Positions 51,454 through 61,193 of a stretch of 64,000 nt of DNA are shown piece after piece (positions within the stretch are counted from its first letter, which is position 1; each line of letters starts with the position of its first letter). This stretch comes from Erythrobacter litoralis (GTDB lineage Bacteria > Pseudomonadota > Alphaproteobacteria > Sphingomonadales > Sphingomonadaceae), in assembly GCF_029760855.1 (NCBI RefSeq), contig NZ_SOSI01000001.1, forward strand, positions 310,001 to 374,000. The letters run 5' to 3'. The position numbers were made by a program, and so were the translations under genes. The notes beneath the pieces were generated by a model. The model ran no database searches. It saw only the letters and a list, made by a program, of their open reading frames with translations, and was not told where the DNA came from.

Positions 51454-52404
51454 ATGTCTTCCCGCACCGTCCTGTCGCTCTGCCTGATCCTGCTGGTCGG
51501 CGTGCCTTCAGCCGCGCTCGCGGAAAAGCGCGTTGCGCTCACCTTCGACGATGTGCCGCGTTCGGCGGGCGCATTTCTTTCTCCTGACGAACGCACGGCA
51601 AGGATCATCGCCGCGTTGGAGGAAAGCGGCGTCGAACAAGCTGCGTTCTTCGTCAATCCCGGAAATCTTTCGACCGCTGACGGGGCCAACGGGGACGCAC
51701 ATATCTCGGCCTATGTCGCGGCTGGGCATGTGATCGCCAACCATTCCTTCAGCCATCCCCACCTGCGCACCAGCGATGTGGAAACCTACCTTGCCGATAT
51801 CGACCGCGCCGAAGCCTGGCTGAAAGGCAGGGAGGGTTATCGTCCGTGGTTCCGCTTTCCCTATCTCGACGAGGGCGGCAGGGACCTAGACAAGCGCGAT
51901 GCCATTCGCGCCGACCTTGCCGCACGCGGTTTGCGCAATGGCTATGTTACGGCCGATGGGTCGGACTGGCATCTCGAGCAGTTGACCCTCGACGCCAAAG
52001 CCGCGGGTAAAACGATAAACATGACGCAGCTCGCGCGCCTCTATATCGGCGCGCAACTAAGCGCGCTCGAATATCACGACCAGCTGGCGCGCGACACGAT
52101 CGGCCGCTCGCCCGCCCACGTGCTATTGATGCACGAGACGGATCTTGCCGCCCTGTTCCTCCCCGAACTCGTCGACGAGATGCGCAAGCAGGGCTGGACG
52201 ATCATTGCAGCGGAAGAAGCCTATGCCGATCCGATTGCGGCAGAGCAGCCCGACGTACCCTATGCCTATGGCACGCTTATCGGTTCGATGGCATGGGAAC
52301 GCGACGTGCCGCCGCCCGCCTATCCCTTGTGGATGTCGACCGATATGATGAGCCTGCTGTTCGATCGGCGCGTGGTAGAGAAAGCGGCCGAGACAGAGGA
52401 CTGA
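51454..52404 (+). CDS. Polysaccharide deacetylase family protein (NodB domain)
   Basis: A 316-residue exported protein. The signal peptide is LSLCLILLVGVPSAALA, and the NodB domain starts VALTFDDVPRSAGAF (metal-binding TFDD) with VIANHSFSHPHLRTSD (HSxxH) near residue 95 and FRFPYLDEGG near residue 135. These motifs are the MT1-MT3 set of carbohydrate esterase family 4 deacetylases. The substrate (peptidoglycan or another acetylated glycan) is unknown. Its place within the valine cluster is not explained by function. Confidence 0.88.
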   Translation: MSSRTVLSLCLILLVGVPSAALAEKRVALTFDDVPRSAGAFLSPDERTARIIAALEESGVEQAAFFVNPGNLSTADGANGDAHISAYVAAGHVIANHSFSHPHLRTSDVETYLADIDRAEAWLKGREGYRPWFRFPYLDEGGRDLDKRDAIRADLAARGLRNGYVTADGSDWHLEQLTLDAKAAGKTINMTQLARLYIGAQLSALEYHDQLARDTIGRSPAHVLLMHETDLAALFLPELVDEMRKQGWTIIAAEEAYADPIAAEQPDVPYAYGTLIGSMAWERDVPPPAYPLWMSTDMMSLLFDRRVVEKAAETED

Positions 52405-52459
52405 CTCTTGCTGCGCGCACCTCTGGCAATCGCGGCTTTCGCCCGCTAGAGCCAGCGCC

Positions 52460-53611
52460 ATGACAGGACAATTCCAGCTTACCGAAGAACAGCGCGCGAT
52501 ACAGGACATGGCGCGCAAATTCACCGCCGACAACATCACGCCGCATGCCGGCGAATGGGACGAGAAAAGCCACTTCCCGCGCGACGTCATTAAAAGCACC
52601 GCCGAACTGGGTTTCGGTGCGATCTACGTCAGCGAAGAAAGCGGCGGCATCGGTCTCGGCCGGCTCGAAGCTGCGCTTATCATGGAAGCCATGGCCTATG
52701 GCTGCCCCACAACCAGCTCGTTCATCTCGATCCACAATATGGCGAGCTGGATGATCGACTGCTTCGGCGGGCAGGACGTGAAGGATCGCTACCTCCCCGA
52801 TCTCGTCAGCATGGAAAAGCTTGCGAGCTACTGCCTCACCGAACCGGGCAGCGGATCGGATGCGGCTGGCCTGAAGACGCAGGCCGTGCTGGACGGCGAT
52901 CACTATGTGCTCAACGGCACGAAGCAGTTCATTTCCGGCGGCGGCGTGAACGACGTCTACGTCACGATGGTCCGCACCGGCGAGCACAAGACCAAGGGCA
53001 TAACATGCCTCGTAATCGACAAGGACACGCCGGGCGTTTCATTCGGGAAGCCGGAAAAGAAGCTCGGCTGGAATGCCTCCCCCACGGCGCAGGTGATATT
53101 CGAGGATGCGCGCGTGCCGGTCGCCAATCGCGTGGGCGACGAGGGCGAAGGGTTCCGCTTCGCTATGATGGGACTCGACGGCGGACGGCTGAACATTGGC
53201 GCCTGCTCGCTTGGCGGCGCCCAGCGCTGTCTTGACGAAGCGGTCGCCTATACCAAGGACCGCAAGCAGTTCGACCAGCCTATCGCCGAGTTCCAGAACA
53301 CGCAGTTCATGCTCGCCGACATGGCGACAGATCTCGAAGCGGCTCGCGCCCTCCTCTACCTTGCCGCCGCCAAGGTAACGGACAACGCGCCCGACAAGTC
53401 GCGCTTTTCCGCCATGGCCAAGCGGCTTGCCACCGACAATGGCAGCAAGGTCGTGAACGACGCGCTGCAATTGTTCGGCGGCTACGGCTATCTCAAGGAA
53501 TACCCCATCGAACGCTTCTGGCGCGACCTGCGGGTGCATTCCATCCTCGAAGGCACCAACCAGGTTATGCGCATGATCGTTGGCCGGGATTTGCTGCGGC
53601 AGGGGGCCTGA
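52460..53611 (+). CDS. Acyl-CoA dehydrogenase, probable isobutyryl-CoA dehydrogenase
   Basis: A 383-residue flavoprotein with both acyl-CoA dehydrogenase signatures: CLTEPGSGSDAAGLKTQAVL near residue 132 and QLFGGYGYLKEYPIERFWRD near residue 340, with catalytic Glu expected in the LEGTNQVMRMIVGRDL segment. Its position between mmsA and the hydrolase and mmsB genes points to isobutyryl-CoA to methacrylyl-CoA, the second committed step of valine degradation. Specificity is inferred from context. Confidence 0.9.
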   Translation: MTGQFQLTEEQRAIQDMARKFTADNITPHAGEWDEKSHFPRDVIKSTAELGFGAIYVSEESGGIGLGRLEAALIMEAMAYGCPTTSSFISIHNMASWMIDCFGGQDVKDRYLPDLVSMEKLASYCLTEPGSGSDAAGLKTQAVLDGDHYVLNGTKQFISGGGVNDVYVTMVRTGEHKTKGITCLVIDKDTPGVSFGKPEKKLGWNASPTAQVIFEDARVPVANRVGDEGEGFRFAMMGLDGGRLNIGACSLGGAQRCLDEAVAYTKDRKQFDQPIAEFQNTQFMLADMATDLEAARALLYLAAAKVTDNAPDKSRFSAMAKRLATDNGSKVVNDALQLFGGYGYLKEYPIERFWRDLRVHSILEGTNQVMRMIVGRDLLRQGA

Positions 53612-53615
53612 TCGG

Positions 53616-54665
53616 ATGACCGAAGAGCTTCTCATCCACACCCATGGCCCCGTAGGCCATGTTTCGCTGAACCGACCCAAGGCGATCCATGCGCTCACTC
53701 ACGATATGTGCCGTGCGATGAGCGACGCGCTCGCCGATTGGGCGGCGGACGATGCGATCGAAGCAGTCATTCTCGACCATGCCGAGGGTCGGGGCTTTTG
53801 CGCGGGCGGTGATATCAACCTGTTGCGCCACTCCGCGCTGAACGATGACGGAAAAAGCGGTCGCGAGTTCTTCCACGACGAATACCGCCTAAACCACCAG
53901 CTGTTCGAATACGACAAGCCGGTGGTCGCCTTCATGGACGGAATCACGATGGGCGGCGGCGTCGGCATCGCGCTGCCCTGCAAATACCGGGTGGCAACCG
54001 AGAATACCCGCTTCGCCATGCCGGAGACGGGCATCGGCCTGTTTCCCGATGTCGGCGGCGGCTGGCATCTCTCGCGACTGGGCGGGCGGCTCGGCCAGTT
54101 CCTCGCGCTGACCGGTGCCCGGCTCGACGGAGCGGAATGCCACTTCGCCGGCCTCGCTACCCATTACCTGCCGACCGAGAAGCTCGCCGAAGCAAAGGCG
54201 CGCATCATTGACAATCCCTCGCGAGTCGGCGGCATCCTGTCCGAATTGTCGGTCAAGCCGCCAGAGGCGCGGATCGAAGCCAATTGCGAGCGGATCAACC
54301 GGCACTTCGCCTCCGACCGCTACGAAGACATCCTTGCCAGCCTGGAAGCCGACGATAGCGAATGGGCGGCGAAGGAACTGGCCACGCTGCGCACCAAGAG
54401 CCCGCAGACCTGCAAGGTCGCACTGCGGCAGCTCGCGGACAGCGAGAAACTGGAAAGCTTCGCCGACAACATGCGGATGGAATATCGCATCGCCAGCCGC
54501 GTGCTGACCCGGCCCGACTTCGCCGAAGGGGTCCGCGCGGTCATCGTCGACAAGACGAACGATCCCGAATGGAACCCGCCGACCCCAGAAGGCGTGAGCG
54601 ACGATCTGCTCGATAGCATCTTCGCCCCCCTCCCCGAAGGCGAGGAATGGACGCCGCGCACCTGA
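53616..54665 (+). CDS. 3-Hydroxyisobutyryl-CoA hydrolase (enoyl-CoA hydratase/isomerase family)
   Basis: A 349-residue protein, the length of 3-hydroxyisobutyryl-CoA hydrolases rather than of short hydratases. Diagnostic segments: AEGRGFCAGGDINLL near residue 65, DGITMGGGVGIALPCKYRVA near residue 108, and MPETGIGLFPDVGGGWHLSR near residue 135, with the C-terminal lid typical of the hydrolase. It releases 3-hydroxyisobutyrate from its CoA ester. The start at 53616 follows the dehydrogenase stop by four bases. Confidence 0.92.
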   Translation: MTEELLIHTHGPVGHVSLNRPKAIHALTHDMCRAMSDALADWAADDAIEAVILDHAEGRGFCAGGDINLLRHSALNDDGKSGREFFHDEYRLNHQLFEYDKPVVAFMDGITMGGGVGIALPCKYRVATENTRFAMPETGIGLFPDVGGGWHLSRLGGRLGQFLALTGARLDGAECHFAGLATHYLPTEKLAEAKARIIDNPSRVGGILSELSVKPPEARIEANCERINRHFASDRYEDILASLEADDSEWAAKELATLRTKSPQTCKVALRQLADSEKLESFADNMRMEYRIASRVLTRPDFAEGVRAVIVDKTNDPEWNPPTPEGVSDDLLDSIFAPLPEGEEWTPRT

Positions 54666-54686
54666 TCGTCATCCCACGGAGTACGA

Positions 54687-55469
54687 ATGACCTACGAAAC
54701 CATCACCGTCGAACAGCGGGACGCTGTCACTCTTATCACGCTCAATCGACCCAAGGCGCTCAATGCCCTGAACAGCCAGGTTCTTGAAGACCTGACCGCC
54801 GCGTTTGCCGTCTATCAGGCCGATAGCAGTCAGCTTTGCGCGGTGCTCACCGGATCGGGCGACAAGGCGTTCGCAGCCGGGGCCGACATCAAGGAAATGA
54901 GCGAGAAGGCGGCCGCCGACTTCTATCTCGAGGATTTCTTCAGCCCCTGGACCAGCGAGATCGTCAAGAAAACTCGCAAGCCGTGGATCGCGGCCGTCAA
55001 CGGCTTCGCGCTTGGCGGCGGGTGTGAACTCGCCATGATGGCGGATTTCATAATCGCGAGCGAGAATGCCAAGTTCGGCCAGCCCGAAATCAAGCTCGGC
55101 GTAGCCCCCGGCATGGGCGGATCACAGCGGCTGACGAAGGCGGTCGGAAAATCGAAGGCGATGGAGATGTGCCTCACCGGCCGGATGATGGACGCCGAAG
55201 AAGCCGAACGCAGCAATCTCGTCGCCCGCGTCGTGCCGCATGACAGCCTGCTCGACGAAGCGATGAAGACCGCCGCGCAGATTGCTTCGATGCCTCCAAT
55301 GGCCGCGATTGCGAATAAGGAAATGGTCAACGCCGCCTTCGAAACCTCGCTCGATCAGGGCTTGACGATCGAGCGCCGCATCTTCCAGATCCTCACCGCG
55401 AGCGAGGACAAGAAGGAAGGCATGGCCGCCTTCGTCGAAAAGCGCGAGGGCAAGTGGAAGGGGCGGTGA
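54687..55469 (+). CDS. Enoyl-CoA hydratase
   Basis: A 260-residue crotonase with both active-site glutamates in place: [20 protein letters not shown] near residue 108 and [20 protein letters not shown] near residue 130; [11 protein letters not shown] supplies the oxyanion loop. In this cluster it probably hydrates methacrylyl-CoA to 3-hydroxyisobutyryl-CoA. It lies 21 bp after the hydrolase. Confidence 0.94.
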   Translation: MTYETITVEQRDAVTLITLNRPKALNALNSQVLEDLTAAFAVYQADSSQLCAVLTGSGDKAFAAGADIKEMSEKAAADFYLEDFFSPWTSEIVKKTRKPWIAAVNGFALGGGCELAMMADFIIASENAKFGQPEIKLGVAPGMGGSQRLTKAVGKSKAMEMCLTGRMMDAEEAERSNLVARVVPHDSLLDEAMKTAAQIASMPPMAAIANKEMVNAAFETSLDQGLTIERRIFQILTASEDKKEGMAAFVEKREGKWKGR

Positions 55470-55473
55470 GCTT

Positions 55474-55731
55474 GTGGGAACGGGTCTCGTCGCATTAGCA
55501 ACGCTTCTTCTTGGCGCCGGTGTAAGTGCGATTTTGACGAGAACCGGCAAAACCAACATCATTTTAGCTACGTCGATAGGCCTTTTTGCTTCCGTTATCG
55601 TGAGCACGACTTTGTTTCCGGTTTTCCCTTGGGACAGCCCCTATCTCCCGGGCGCTCTGCTCAGACTGTCGCTATTCATTCTACCATTTATCTTCGCTGC
55701 AGCTGCGTTGGGGAAATGGCTAAGAAGCTAG
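55474..55731 (+). CDS. Small three-helix membrane protein (85 aa)
   Basis: An 85-residue hydrophobic protein from a GTG start at 55474, with three predicted helices (GLVALATLLLGAGVSAIL, IILATSIGLFASVIVSTTLF and LRLSLFILPFIFAAAALG). Its base composition is more AT-rich than its neighbours. It begins four bases after the hydratase stop and ends 13 bp before mmsB, so it sits within the valine operon. I do not recognise the family; a membrane role in this pathway is not evident. Confidence 0.6.
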   Translation: MGTGLVALATLLLGAGVSAILTRTGKTNIILATSIGLFASVIVSTTLFPVFPWDSPYLPGALLRLSLFILPFIFAAAALGKWLRS

Positions 55732-55744
55732 AGAGGAACTCAAA

Positions 55745-56614
55745 ATGAAAATCGCCTTCATCGGCCTCGGCAATATGGGCGGCGGGATGGCCGCGAACCT
55801 TACGAAGGCAGGCCACGAAGTTAACGCCTTCGACCTTAGCGAAGACGCGCTCGCCGCGGCGAAGGACAAAGGCTGCACGACTTTCACCGATGCGCGGGAG
55901 GCGGTTCAAGGCGCGGACGCGATCGTCTCGATGCTGCCAAATGGCGAGATCGTGAAAACGGTCTATATCGACAGCGTCATCGGCCATGCGCCGCAGGGCG
56001 CGGTGCTGATCGACTGCTCGACCATCGACGTCGCCACCGCAAAAGAGGTCGCAGCGGCGGCGGACGGCGCGGGCTATGCAATGGTCGACGCGCCCGTATC
56101 CGGCGGGATTGCGGCGGCGAATGGCGGCACACTCACTTTCATGATCGGCGGCAGCGACGAGGCGTTCAAGCGCGCCGAGCCGGTGCTGCAGGACATGGGC
56201 AAGGCCGTGATCCATGCCGGCGATGCGGGAGCGGGACAAACGGCGAAAATTTGCAACAATATGCTGCTCGCTATCAGCATGATCGGCACGGCCGAGGCGA
56301 TGAAGATGGCGCAAAAGCTCGGCCTCGATCCGCAGAAGTTCTACGAGATTTCTTCCCAGTCCTCCGGCTATTGCTGGTCGCTAAACGCCTACACCCCAAT
56401 GCCGGGCGTCGGCGTCGATAGCCCGGCGGATAACGACTACCAGGGCGGCTTCGCGACTGCGCTAATGCTGAAAGACTTGCGCCTCGCCATGGCGGCGGCG
56501 GATGAGGCGGATGCCGCCGTGCCGCTGGGCGCGCGGGCAGCCTCGCTTTACGAGGACTTCAGCGGGGCGGGCAATGGCGGGCTCGACTTCTCGGCGATCA
56601 TCCAGACCTATTGA
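55745..56614 (+). CDS. mmsB: 3-Hydroxyisobutyrate dehydrogenase
   Basis: A 289-residue protein with the beta-hydroxyacid dehydrogenase signature IAFIGLGNMGGGMAANLTKA at the N-terminus, substrate-binding DAPVSGGIAAANGGTLTFMI near residue 115 and the catalytic Lys in GAGQTAKICNNMLLAISM near residue 165. It oxidises 3-hydroxyisobutyrate to methylmalonate semialdehyde, which mmsA then processes. AGAGAGGAACTCAAA precedes the ATG. Its last 17 bp overlap the convergent Nmad3-like gene. Confidence 0.95.
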   Translation: MKIAFIGLGNMGGGMAANLTKAGHEVNAFDLSEDALAAAKDKGCTTFTDAREAVQGADAIVSMLPNGEIVKTVYIDSVIGHAPQGAVLIDCSTIDVATAKEVAAAADGAGYAMVDAPVSGGIAAANGGTLTFMIGGSDEAFKRAEPVLQDMGKAVIHAGDAGAGQTAKICNNMLLAISMIGTAEAMKMAQKLGLDPQKFYEISSQSSGYCWSLNAYTPMPGVGVDSPADNDYQGGFATALMLKDLRLAMAAADEADAAVPLGARAASLYEDFSGAGNGGLDFSAIIQTY

Positions 56615-57341
56615 TCTCGGCAATGATGGCGGCGAGCCACTGAAGCGCTTCTTCGCGCCCGCCGATATCCGCCACGAATTCCTGTCCCTGTGCCACCGAG
56701 ATCAGGTGGTTTGGCGCAGGCCAGCGGTTCGCGCCGCGGTGATAGGACAGGCCGACCTCGTGCAGCCATTCCGGCACCCTCCAATGCGTGCGTGACATGC
56801 CTTCTCGCGTGAGACGCAGTGCATCGCTGGCATGGGACGCCGTCCGCCCCTTGCCGACATACAGGGTGTCGCTGCGATTGGCGTGGTGAAAGCCGAAGGC
56901 GTGCGGGTGGCCAAAATCGGCGAAGCGCTGGCGGGTCGCTTTGTCCGCACCGTCCAGCCGGACGATTTCCTCGACTTCGAGATAGCCGAAGATGCGGTGA
57001 TGGTCACCCTGCCCTACGCCCGCGAACCAGCCGAAGAACAGGAACACATCGCCGATGCCGACCCCCTGCCGGTCGAGATGGGTTTGGGCACCCCCGCACT
57101 GGCCGAAGATGCAGCGGCCTCCGGGCAGGAACATCGGATCGTCGTGGCACAGGTCTGCGTGCGAGAGCCGCCCCCGGCTCGCGGTGCCGACCAGTTCGCC
57201 GAGGCCCCGCTCACCATAGGTGGTCGGCGCGAGGCCTTTCGTGTCGGGGATCGGCAGGCTGACCGGGCGGCCGTCAACGATCGGTGAGGGTCCGCCGCCC
57301 GCCGCGCTGTCGAACCCCTTGCGGCTGAAGATGATGCGCAA
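56598..57341 (-). CDS. Nmad3-like putative nucleotide-modification protein
   Basis: A 247-residue protein using a TTG start at 57341. Its N-terminus, IIFSRKGFDSAAGGGPSPIV followed by DGRPVSLPIPD, is the signature of the family annotated as nucleotide modification associated domain 3. Other conserved stretches are MFLPGGRCIFGQCGGAQTHL (about residue 90), VFLFFGWFAGVG and RIFGYLEVEEIV. The family is predicted, not shown, to act on modified nucleotides. No upstream ATG fits. It follows gcvPB by 20 bp at the end of the glycine-cleavage operon. Confidence 0.6.
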   Translation of the reverse strand: MRIIFSRKGFDSAAGGGPSPIVDGRPVSLPIPDTKGLAPTTYGERGLGELVGTASRGRLSHADLCHDDPMFLPGGRCIFGQCGGAQTHLDRQGVGIGDVFLFFGWFAGVGQGDHHRIFGYLEVEEIVRLDGADKATRQRFADFGHPHAFGFHHANRSDTLYVGKGRTASHASDALRLTREGMSRTHWRVPEWLHEVGLSYHRGANRWPAPNHLISVAQGQEFVADIGGREEALQWLAAIIAEINRSG

Positions 57342-57361
57342 TGCCCGACTATTCCGGGCGC

Positions 57362-59014
57362 CTAGCGCCCTCCGACCTCGCTCGGCGCTGCGGGCCCGCC
57401 AGGCGGCGAAGGTTCCTTCCACGCCAGCACCGGCTTTCTTGCAGCTTGCGTTTCGTCCAGCCGTCGGCGCGGGGCGTAATAGGGCGAAGCCTTAAGGCTT
57501 TCGTCCCCCGCCTTCGCCCGTTCGGCAACGCTGCGCAGCGCGGCGATAAACTGGTCTAGCCCGGCCTTGCTCTCAGTCTCAGTCGGTTCGACTAGCATCG
57601 CGCCGTGCACCACCAGCGGGAAGTACATTGTCATCGGGTGGAAACCTTCGTCGATCAAACCCTTGGCGAGATCGAGCGTGCTCATCCCCTCGCCGAAGCC
57701 CTTATCGCTGAACAGCGCCTCGTGCATGCATGGCCCGCTGGGGCCGAACGGCGCATCGAGCACTTCGTCCAGACTGCGCAGAACGTAATTCGCGTTGAGC
57801 ACCGCATCTTCCGCAACCTGCTTCAGCCCGTCCGCCCCATGGCTTAGGATGTAGGTCAGCGCGCGAGTGAACATTCCCATCTGTCCGTGGAACGCCGTCA
57901 TCCGACCGAAGGCGCGCGGATGCTCGAACTCGTCCGCATTCTCCTCCTCGACGAGGTGGACGACGCCGTCGCCATCGCGGGCGGTGTAGGGCAGTGGACC
58001 GAAGGGCGCGAGCGCTTCGGACAGAACCACCGGCCCCGACCCCGGACCGCCGCCGCCATGCGGGGTTGAGAAGGTCTTGTGCAGATTAATGTGCATCGCA
58101 TCCACGCCGAGGTCGCCGGGGCGCACCTTACCGACGATGGCGTTGAAATTCGCGCCGTCGCAATAGACGAAGCCGCCTGCCGCATGCACCGCGTCGGAGA
58201 TCGCTTTCATATCGCGTTCGAACAGGCCGCAGGTGTTCGGGTTGGTGATCATCACCCCCGCCACATCCGGGCCGAGGCGCTGTTTCAACGCTTCGAGGTC
58301 GACGCGGCCTTCGGCAGTCGCCGGAATGTCTTCGACTTCGTAGCCGGCGAAAGCGGCGGTGGCAGGATTAGTGCCGTGCGCGCTTTCGGGCACGAGGATG
58401 ACCTTGCGCGCATCGCCGCGCGCTTCGAGCGCGGCGCGGATGCACAGGATACCGCACAGCTCTCCATGCGCGCCCGCCTTGGGGCTCATCGCGACGCCGT
58501 GCATCCCGGTCAACTTAAGCAGCCAATGCGCCAACTCGTTCATAACCTCGAGCGCGCCGCGCACCGTATCGACAGGCTGAAGCGGATGGACGTCGGCGAA
58601 ACCGGGCATCCGCGCGACCTTCTCGTTGAGGCGCGGATTGTGCTTCATCGTGCAGCTGCCGAGCGGAAACAATCCAAGATCGATGGCATAATTCTGGCGG
58701 CTGAGGCGCGTGTAATGGCGCACGGTTTCCGGTTCGGTCAGACCGGGCAGGCCGATCTCGCCCTTGCGCGCATGGCTGCCGAGGCGGCTAGGCACGTTCT
58801 GCGTCGGCTTCGCAGGCTGTTCGACACCTGCGAGATCGAGATTGCCGGCGAATTCGAAATCCACGCCGGTGGTCTCGGTCGTGCCGATCTCGAAGATCAG
58901 CGGCTCTTCCAGCATCAACGCGCGGTTGCCGGTGACGGTGGCCGGCCCTTCATGGACGCCTTCATGCCCAACGGGGCTTTCCGGCTTCCAGCCCGATTTG
59001 TTGGGAGCGTTCAT
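57362..59014 (-). CDS. gcvPB: Glycine dehydrogenase (decarboxylating), subunit 2
   Basis: A 550-residue C-terminal half of the P protein. The PLP lysine lies in HINLHKTFSTPHGGGGPG near residue 310, with GSCTMKHNPRLNEKVARMPG near residue 120 and CDGANFNAIVGKVRPGDLGV near residue 285. With GcvPA it decarboxylates glycine and loads the aminomethyl group on the H protein. The start overlaps the gcvPA stop (ATGA), so the two halves are made in coupled amounts. Confidence 0.96.
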   Translation of the reverse strand: MNAPNKSGWKPESPVGHEGVHEGPATVTGNRALMLEEPLIFEIGTTETTGVDFEFAGNLDLAGVEQPAKPTQNVPSRLGSHARKGEIGLPGLTEPETVRHYTRLSRQNYAIDLGLFPLGSCTMKHNPRLNEKVARMPGFADVHPLQPVDTVRGALEVMNELAHWLLKLTGMHGVAMSPKAGAHGELCGILCIRAALEARGDARKVILVPESAHGTNPATAAFAGYEVEDIPATAEGRVDLEALKQRLGPDVAGVMITNPNTCGLFERDMKAISDAVHAAGGFVYCDGANFNAIVGKVRPGDLGVDAMHINLHKTFSTPHGGGGPGSGPVVLSEALAPFGPLPYTARDGDGVVHLVEEENADEFEHPRAFGRMTAFHGQMGMFTRALTYILSHGADGLKQVAEDAVLNANYVLRSLDEVLDAPFGPSGPCMHEALFSDKGFGEGMSTLDLAKGLIDEGFHPMTMYFPLVVHGAMLVEPTETESKAGLDQFIAALRSVAERAKAGDESLKASPYYAPRRRLDETQAARKPVLAWKEPSPPGGPAAPSEVGGR

Positions 59015-60372
59015 GTCAGCGTCTCCTCGAGTGCGGCCGCGAGGGTTTCGATATCCTGCTCGCTTGTCGTTTCGGTGACCGCGACAACGAGGCCGTCGGC
59101 CAGTTCCTCGCGGTTGGGATAGAGGCGGCCCAGCGAGACGCCAGCAAGCACCCCGTCATCGGCGAGACGGCGCACCACGGCGCGCGCATCCTGCCCCAGC
59201 CGCACGGTAAATTCGTTGAAGAAGCTCTCATTCAGCACCGTAACGCCGGGCACCTGTGCCAACCGGTCCGCGGCGAGGCAGGCCAGACGGTGGTTCTCCG
59301 CCGCCAGCGCGCGCAGCCCCTTCTCGCCTAGCAGTGTCATGTGGACGCTGAACGCCAGAGCACACAGCCCGCTATTGGTGCAGATATTGCTCGTCGCCTT
59401 CTCGCGCCGGATATGCTGCTCGCGCGTGGACAGCGTGAGGACGAAGCCGCGCTTGCCCTCCGCATCGACCGTCTCGCCGCACAGCCGGCCAGGCATCTGG
59501 CGCACATGCTTCTCGTTCGTCACCGCGAACAGACCGAGATACGGCCCACCGAATTGCAGGCCGACGCCGATCGCCTGCCCCTCACCCACCACGATGTCCG
59601 CGCCGAGATTGCCCGGTGCCTCGATTGCGCCAAGCGCCACCGGCTCGGTATTTGCGACAATAAGCAACGCACCCTTATCGTGCGCGGCGTCGGCGATTTT
59701 CTGCAGGTCCGGAAGGCGGCCAAGGATGTCGGGATATTGCACGACGACGCAGGACATATCGTCGGTCATCTGCGCGATCAGCGCGTCTTCGTCGTACTGC
59801 GCTTCGAGCCGGGGCCAGTCGCTCGCGATATCGTCGCCGGTGAACTTCGCCATCGTTTCCACAACGTTGACGTAATGCGGATGCAGCCCACGGCTGAGCA
59901 GGGCGCGGCGCTTCTTGGTGATGCGGCCCGCCATGCTGATCGCTTCCCAGCAGGCGGTGGAGCCGTCATACATGCTCGCATTCGCCACCGCGCAGCCATA
60001 GAGGCGCGCGACCTGGCTCTGAAACTCGAACAGCATCTGCAACGTGCCCTGCGCGATTTCCGGCTGGTAGGGCGTGTAGGCGGTGAGGAACTCGCCGCGC
60101 TGGATGATGTGATCGACCGATGCCGGCACATGGTGGCGATAGGCCCCCGCACCGAGGAAGAACGCCGCATCCGCGGCCGCAAGGTTCTTCTTGCTGAGCC
60201 GCCGCATGTGTTTCTCGACCGCCATTTCGGACGCATGCATCGGCAGACCCTCGATCGGGCCGGACAGCCGCGCCTCTTCGGGCACGTCGGCAAACAGCGC
60301 GTCGATGTCGGATGCACCGATCGTCTCGAGCATCGCCGAACGGTCGGTATCGGTCAGGGGGAGATAACGCAT
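59011..60372 (-). CDS. gcvPA: Glycine dehydrogenase (decarboxylating), subunit 1
   Basis: A 453-residue N-terminal half of the P protein. Family segments are FLGAGAYRHHVPASVDHIIQ near residue 75, YTPYQPEIAQGTLQMLFEFQ near residue 97 and CGETVDAEGKRGFVLTLSTR near residue 300. The split PA/PB form is usual in many bacteria. Ends with a four-base overlap with gcvPB; begins 39 bp after ridA. Confidence 0.96.
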   Translation of the reverse strand: MRYLPLTDTDRSAMLETIGASDIDALFADVPEEARLSGPIEGLPMHASEMAVEKHMRRLSKKNLAAADAAFFLGAGAYRHHVPASVDHIIQRGEFLTAYTPYQPEIAQGTLQMLFEFQSQVARLYGCAVANASMYDGSTACWEAISMAGRITKKRRALLSRGLHPHYVNVVETMAKFTGDDIASDWPRLEAQYDEDALIAQMTDDMSCVVVQYPDILGRLPDLQKIADAAHDKGALLIVANTEPVALGAIEAPGNLGADIVVGEGQAIGVGLQFGGPYLGLFAVTNEKHVRQMPGRLCGETVDAEGKRGFVLTLSTREQHIRREKATSNICTNSGLCALAFSVHMTLLGEKGLRALAAENHRLACLAADRLAQVPGVTVLNESFFNEFTVRLGQDARAVVRRLADDGVLAGVSLGRLYPNREELADGLVVAVTETTSEQDIETLAAALEETLT

Positions 60373-60411
60373 GGGTGTTTCCTAGCTTCGCGGTTCACTG
60401 CGACCGCGGAT

Positions 60412-60804
60412 CTAACTCGGTATGCGAGCGGTAACCTTGATCTCGAATACGAAACCGGAAAGCCATGTCACCCCGACGAGGGTCGCATTGGGGTAAGGCT
60501 TGTCGCCGTAATACTCCCCGATAACGGGCATGACAGCTTCCAAATTTGCCTCCGGGTCCACCACGAAGGCTGTTACGTCGACGACATCGGCAAACGAAGC
60601 TCCGGCTGCTTCAAGAACCGCTTCCAAATTCTCAAAAGCAAGTTTGGTTTGCCTGGCTACATCGGGCTCTGGCGAACCGTCCTTGCGCGCTCCTACTTGT
60701 CCTGAAACGAACAGAAATTCGCCGGATTTGATCGCCGGGGAGTAACGATGTTCGTCAAACAGCGCGTGCGGATCGGCAGGATAGATCGCTTCTGGTTTGC
60801 CCAT
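60412..60804 (-). CDS. RidA family protein
   Basis: A 130-residue RidA/YjgF-type protein: SGEFLFVSGQVGARKDGSPE near residue 28, QTKLAFENLEAVLEAAGASF near residue 52 and DVVDVTAFV. RidA proteins hydrolyse reactive enamine/imine intermediates released by PLP enzymes. The final family Arg-containing motif is present only loosely (NATLVGVTWLSG), so it may belong to a Rid subgroup other than RidA proper. It lies between gcvH and gcvPA, beside a PLP enzyme, which fits a protective role. Confidence 0.85.
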   Translation of the reverse strand: MGKPEAIYPADPHALFDEHRYSPAIKSGEFLFVSGQVGARKDGSPEPDVARQTKLAFENLEAVLEAAGASFADVVDVTAFVVDPEANLEAVMPVIGEYYGDKPYPNATLVGVTWLSGFVFEIKVTARIPS

Positions 60805-60817
60805 TTGTCGGATTTCC

Positions 60818-61189
60818 TCAAAGCCCGTCGACGAAGCTCTTGTATTTCGCCTCGTCCATCAGGCCATCGAGCTGGCTCTTGTCGGCGACGGTCATCCTGA
60901 AGAACCAGCCCTCGCCTTCTGGGTCCGAGTTTACCAGCGCCGGGTCGTCTTCGAGTGCGGCGTTGGCTTCGGTCACCTCGCCGCTGATCGGGGCGTAGAC
61001 GTCGCTCGCCGCCTTGACGCTTTCGACCACTGCGGCATCACCGCCCTTTTCCAGTGTCTTGCCGCTGTCGGGCAGTTCGACGAACACGATGTCGCCCAAC
61101 TGGCCTTGCGCATAATCGGTGATGCCGACGGTGGCGGTGTCGCCGTCCAGCTCGATCCATTCGTGTTCGTCGGTGAAATAGCGGGCCAT
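60818..61189 (-). CDS. gcvH: Glycine cleavage system H protein
   Basis: A 123-residue lipoyl carrier. The lipoylation motif is [19 protein letters not shown] with K59; the N-terminus [20 protein letters not shown] is typical. It shuttles the aminomethyl group from the P protein to the T protein. A longer frame upstream overlaps gcvT and is not used. It starts five bases after gcvT. Confidence 0.97.
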   Translation of the reverse strand: MARYFTDEHEWIELDGDTATVGITDYAQGQLGDIVFVELPDSGKTLEKGGDAAVVESVKAASDVYAPISGEVTEANAALEDDPALVNSDPEGEGWFFRMTVADKSQLDGLMDEAKYKSFVDGL

Positions 61190-61193
61190 CGTG

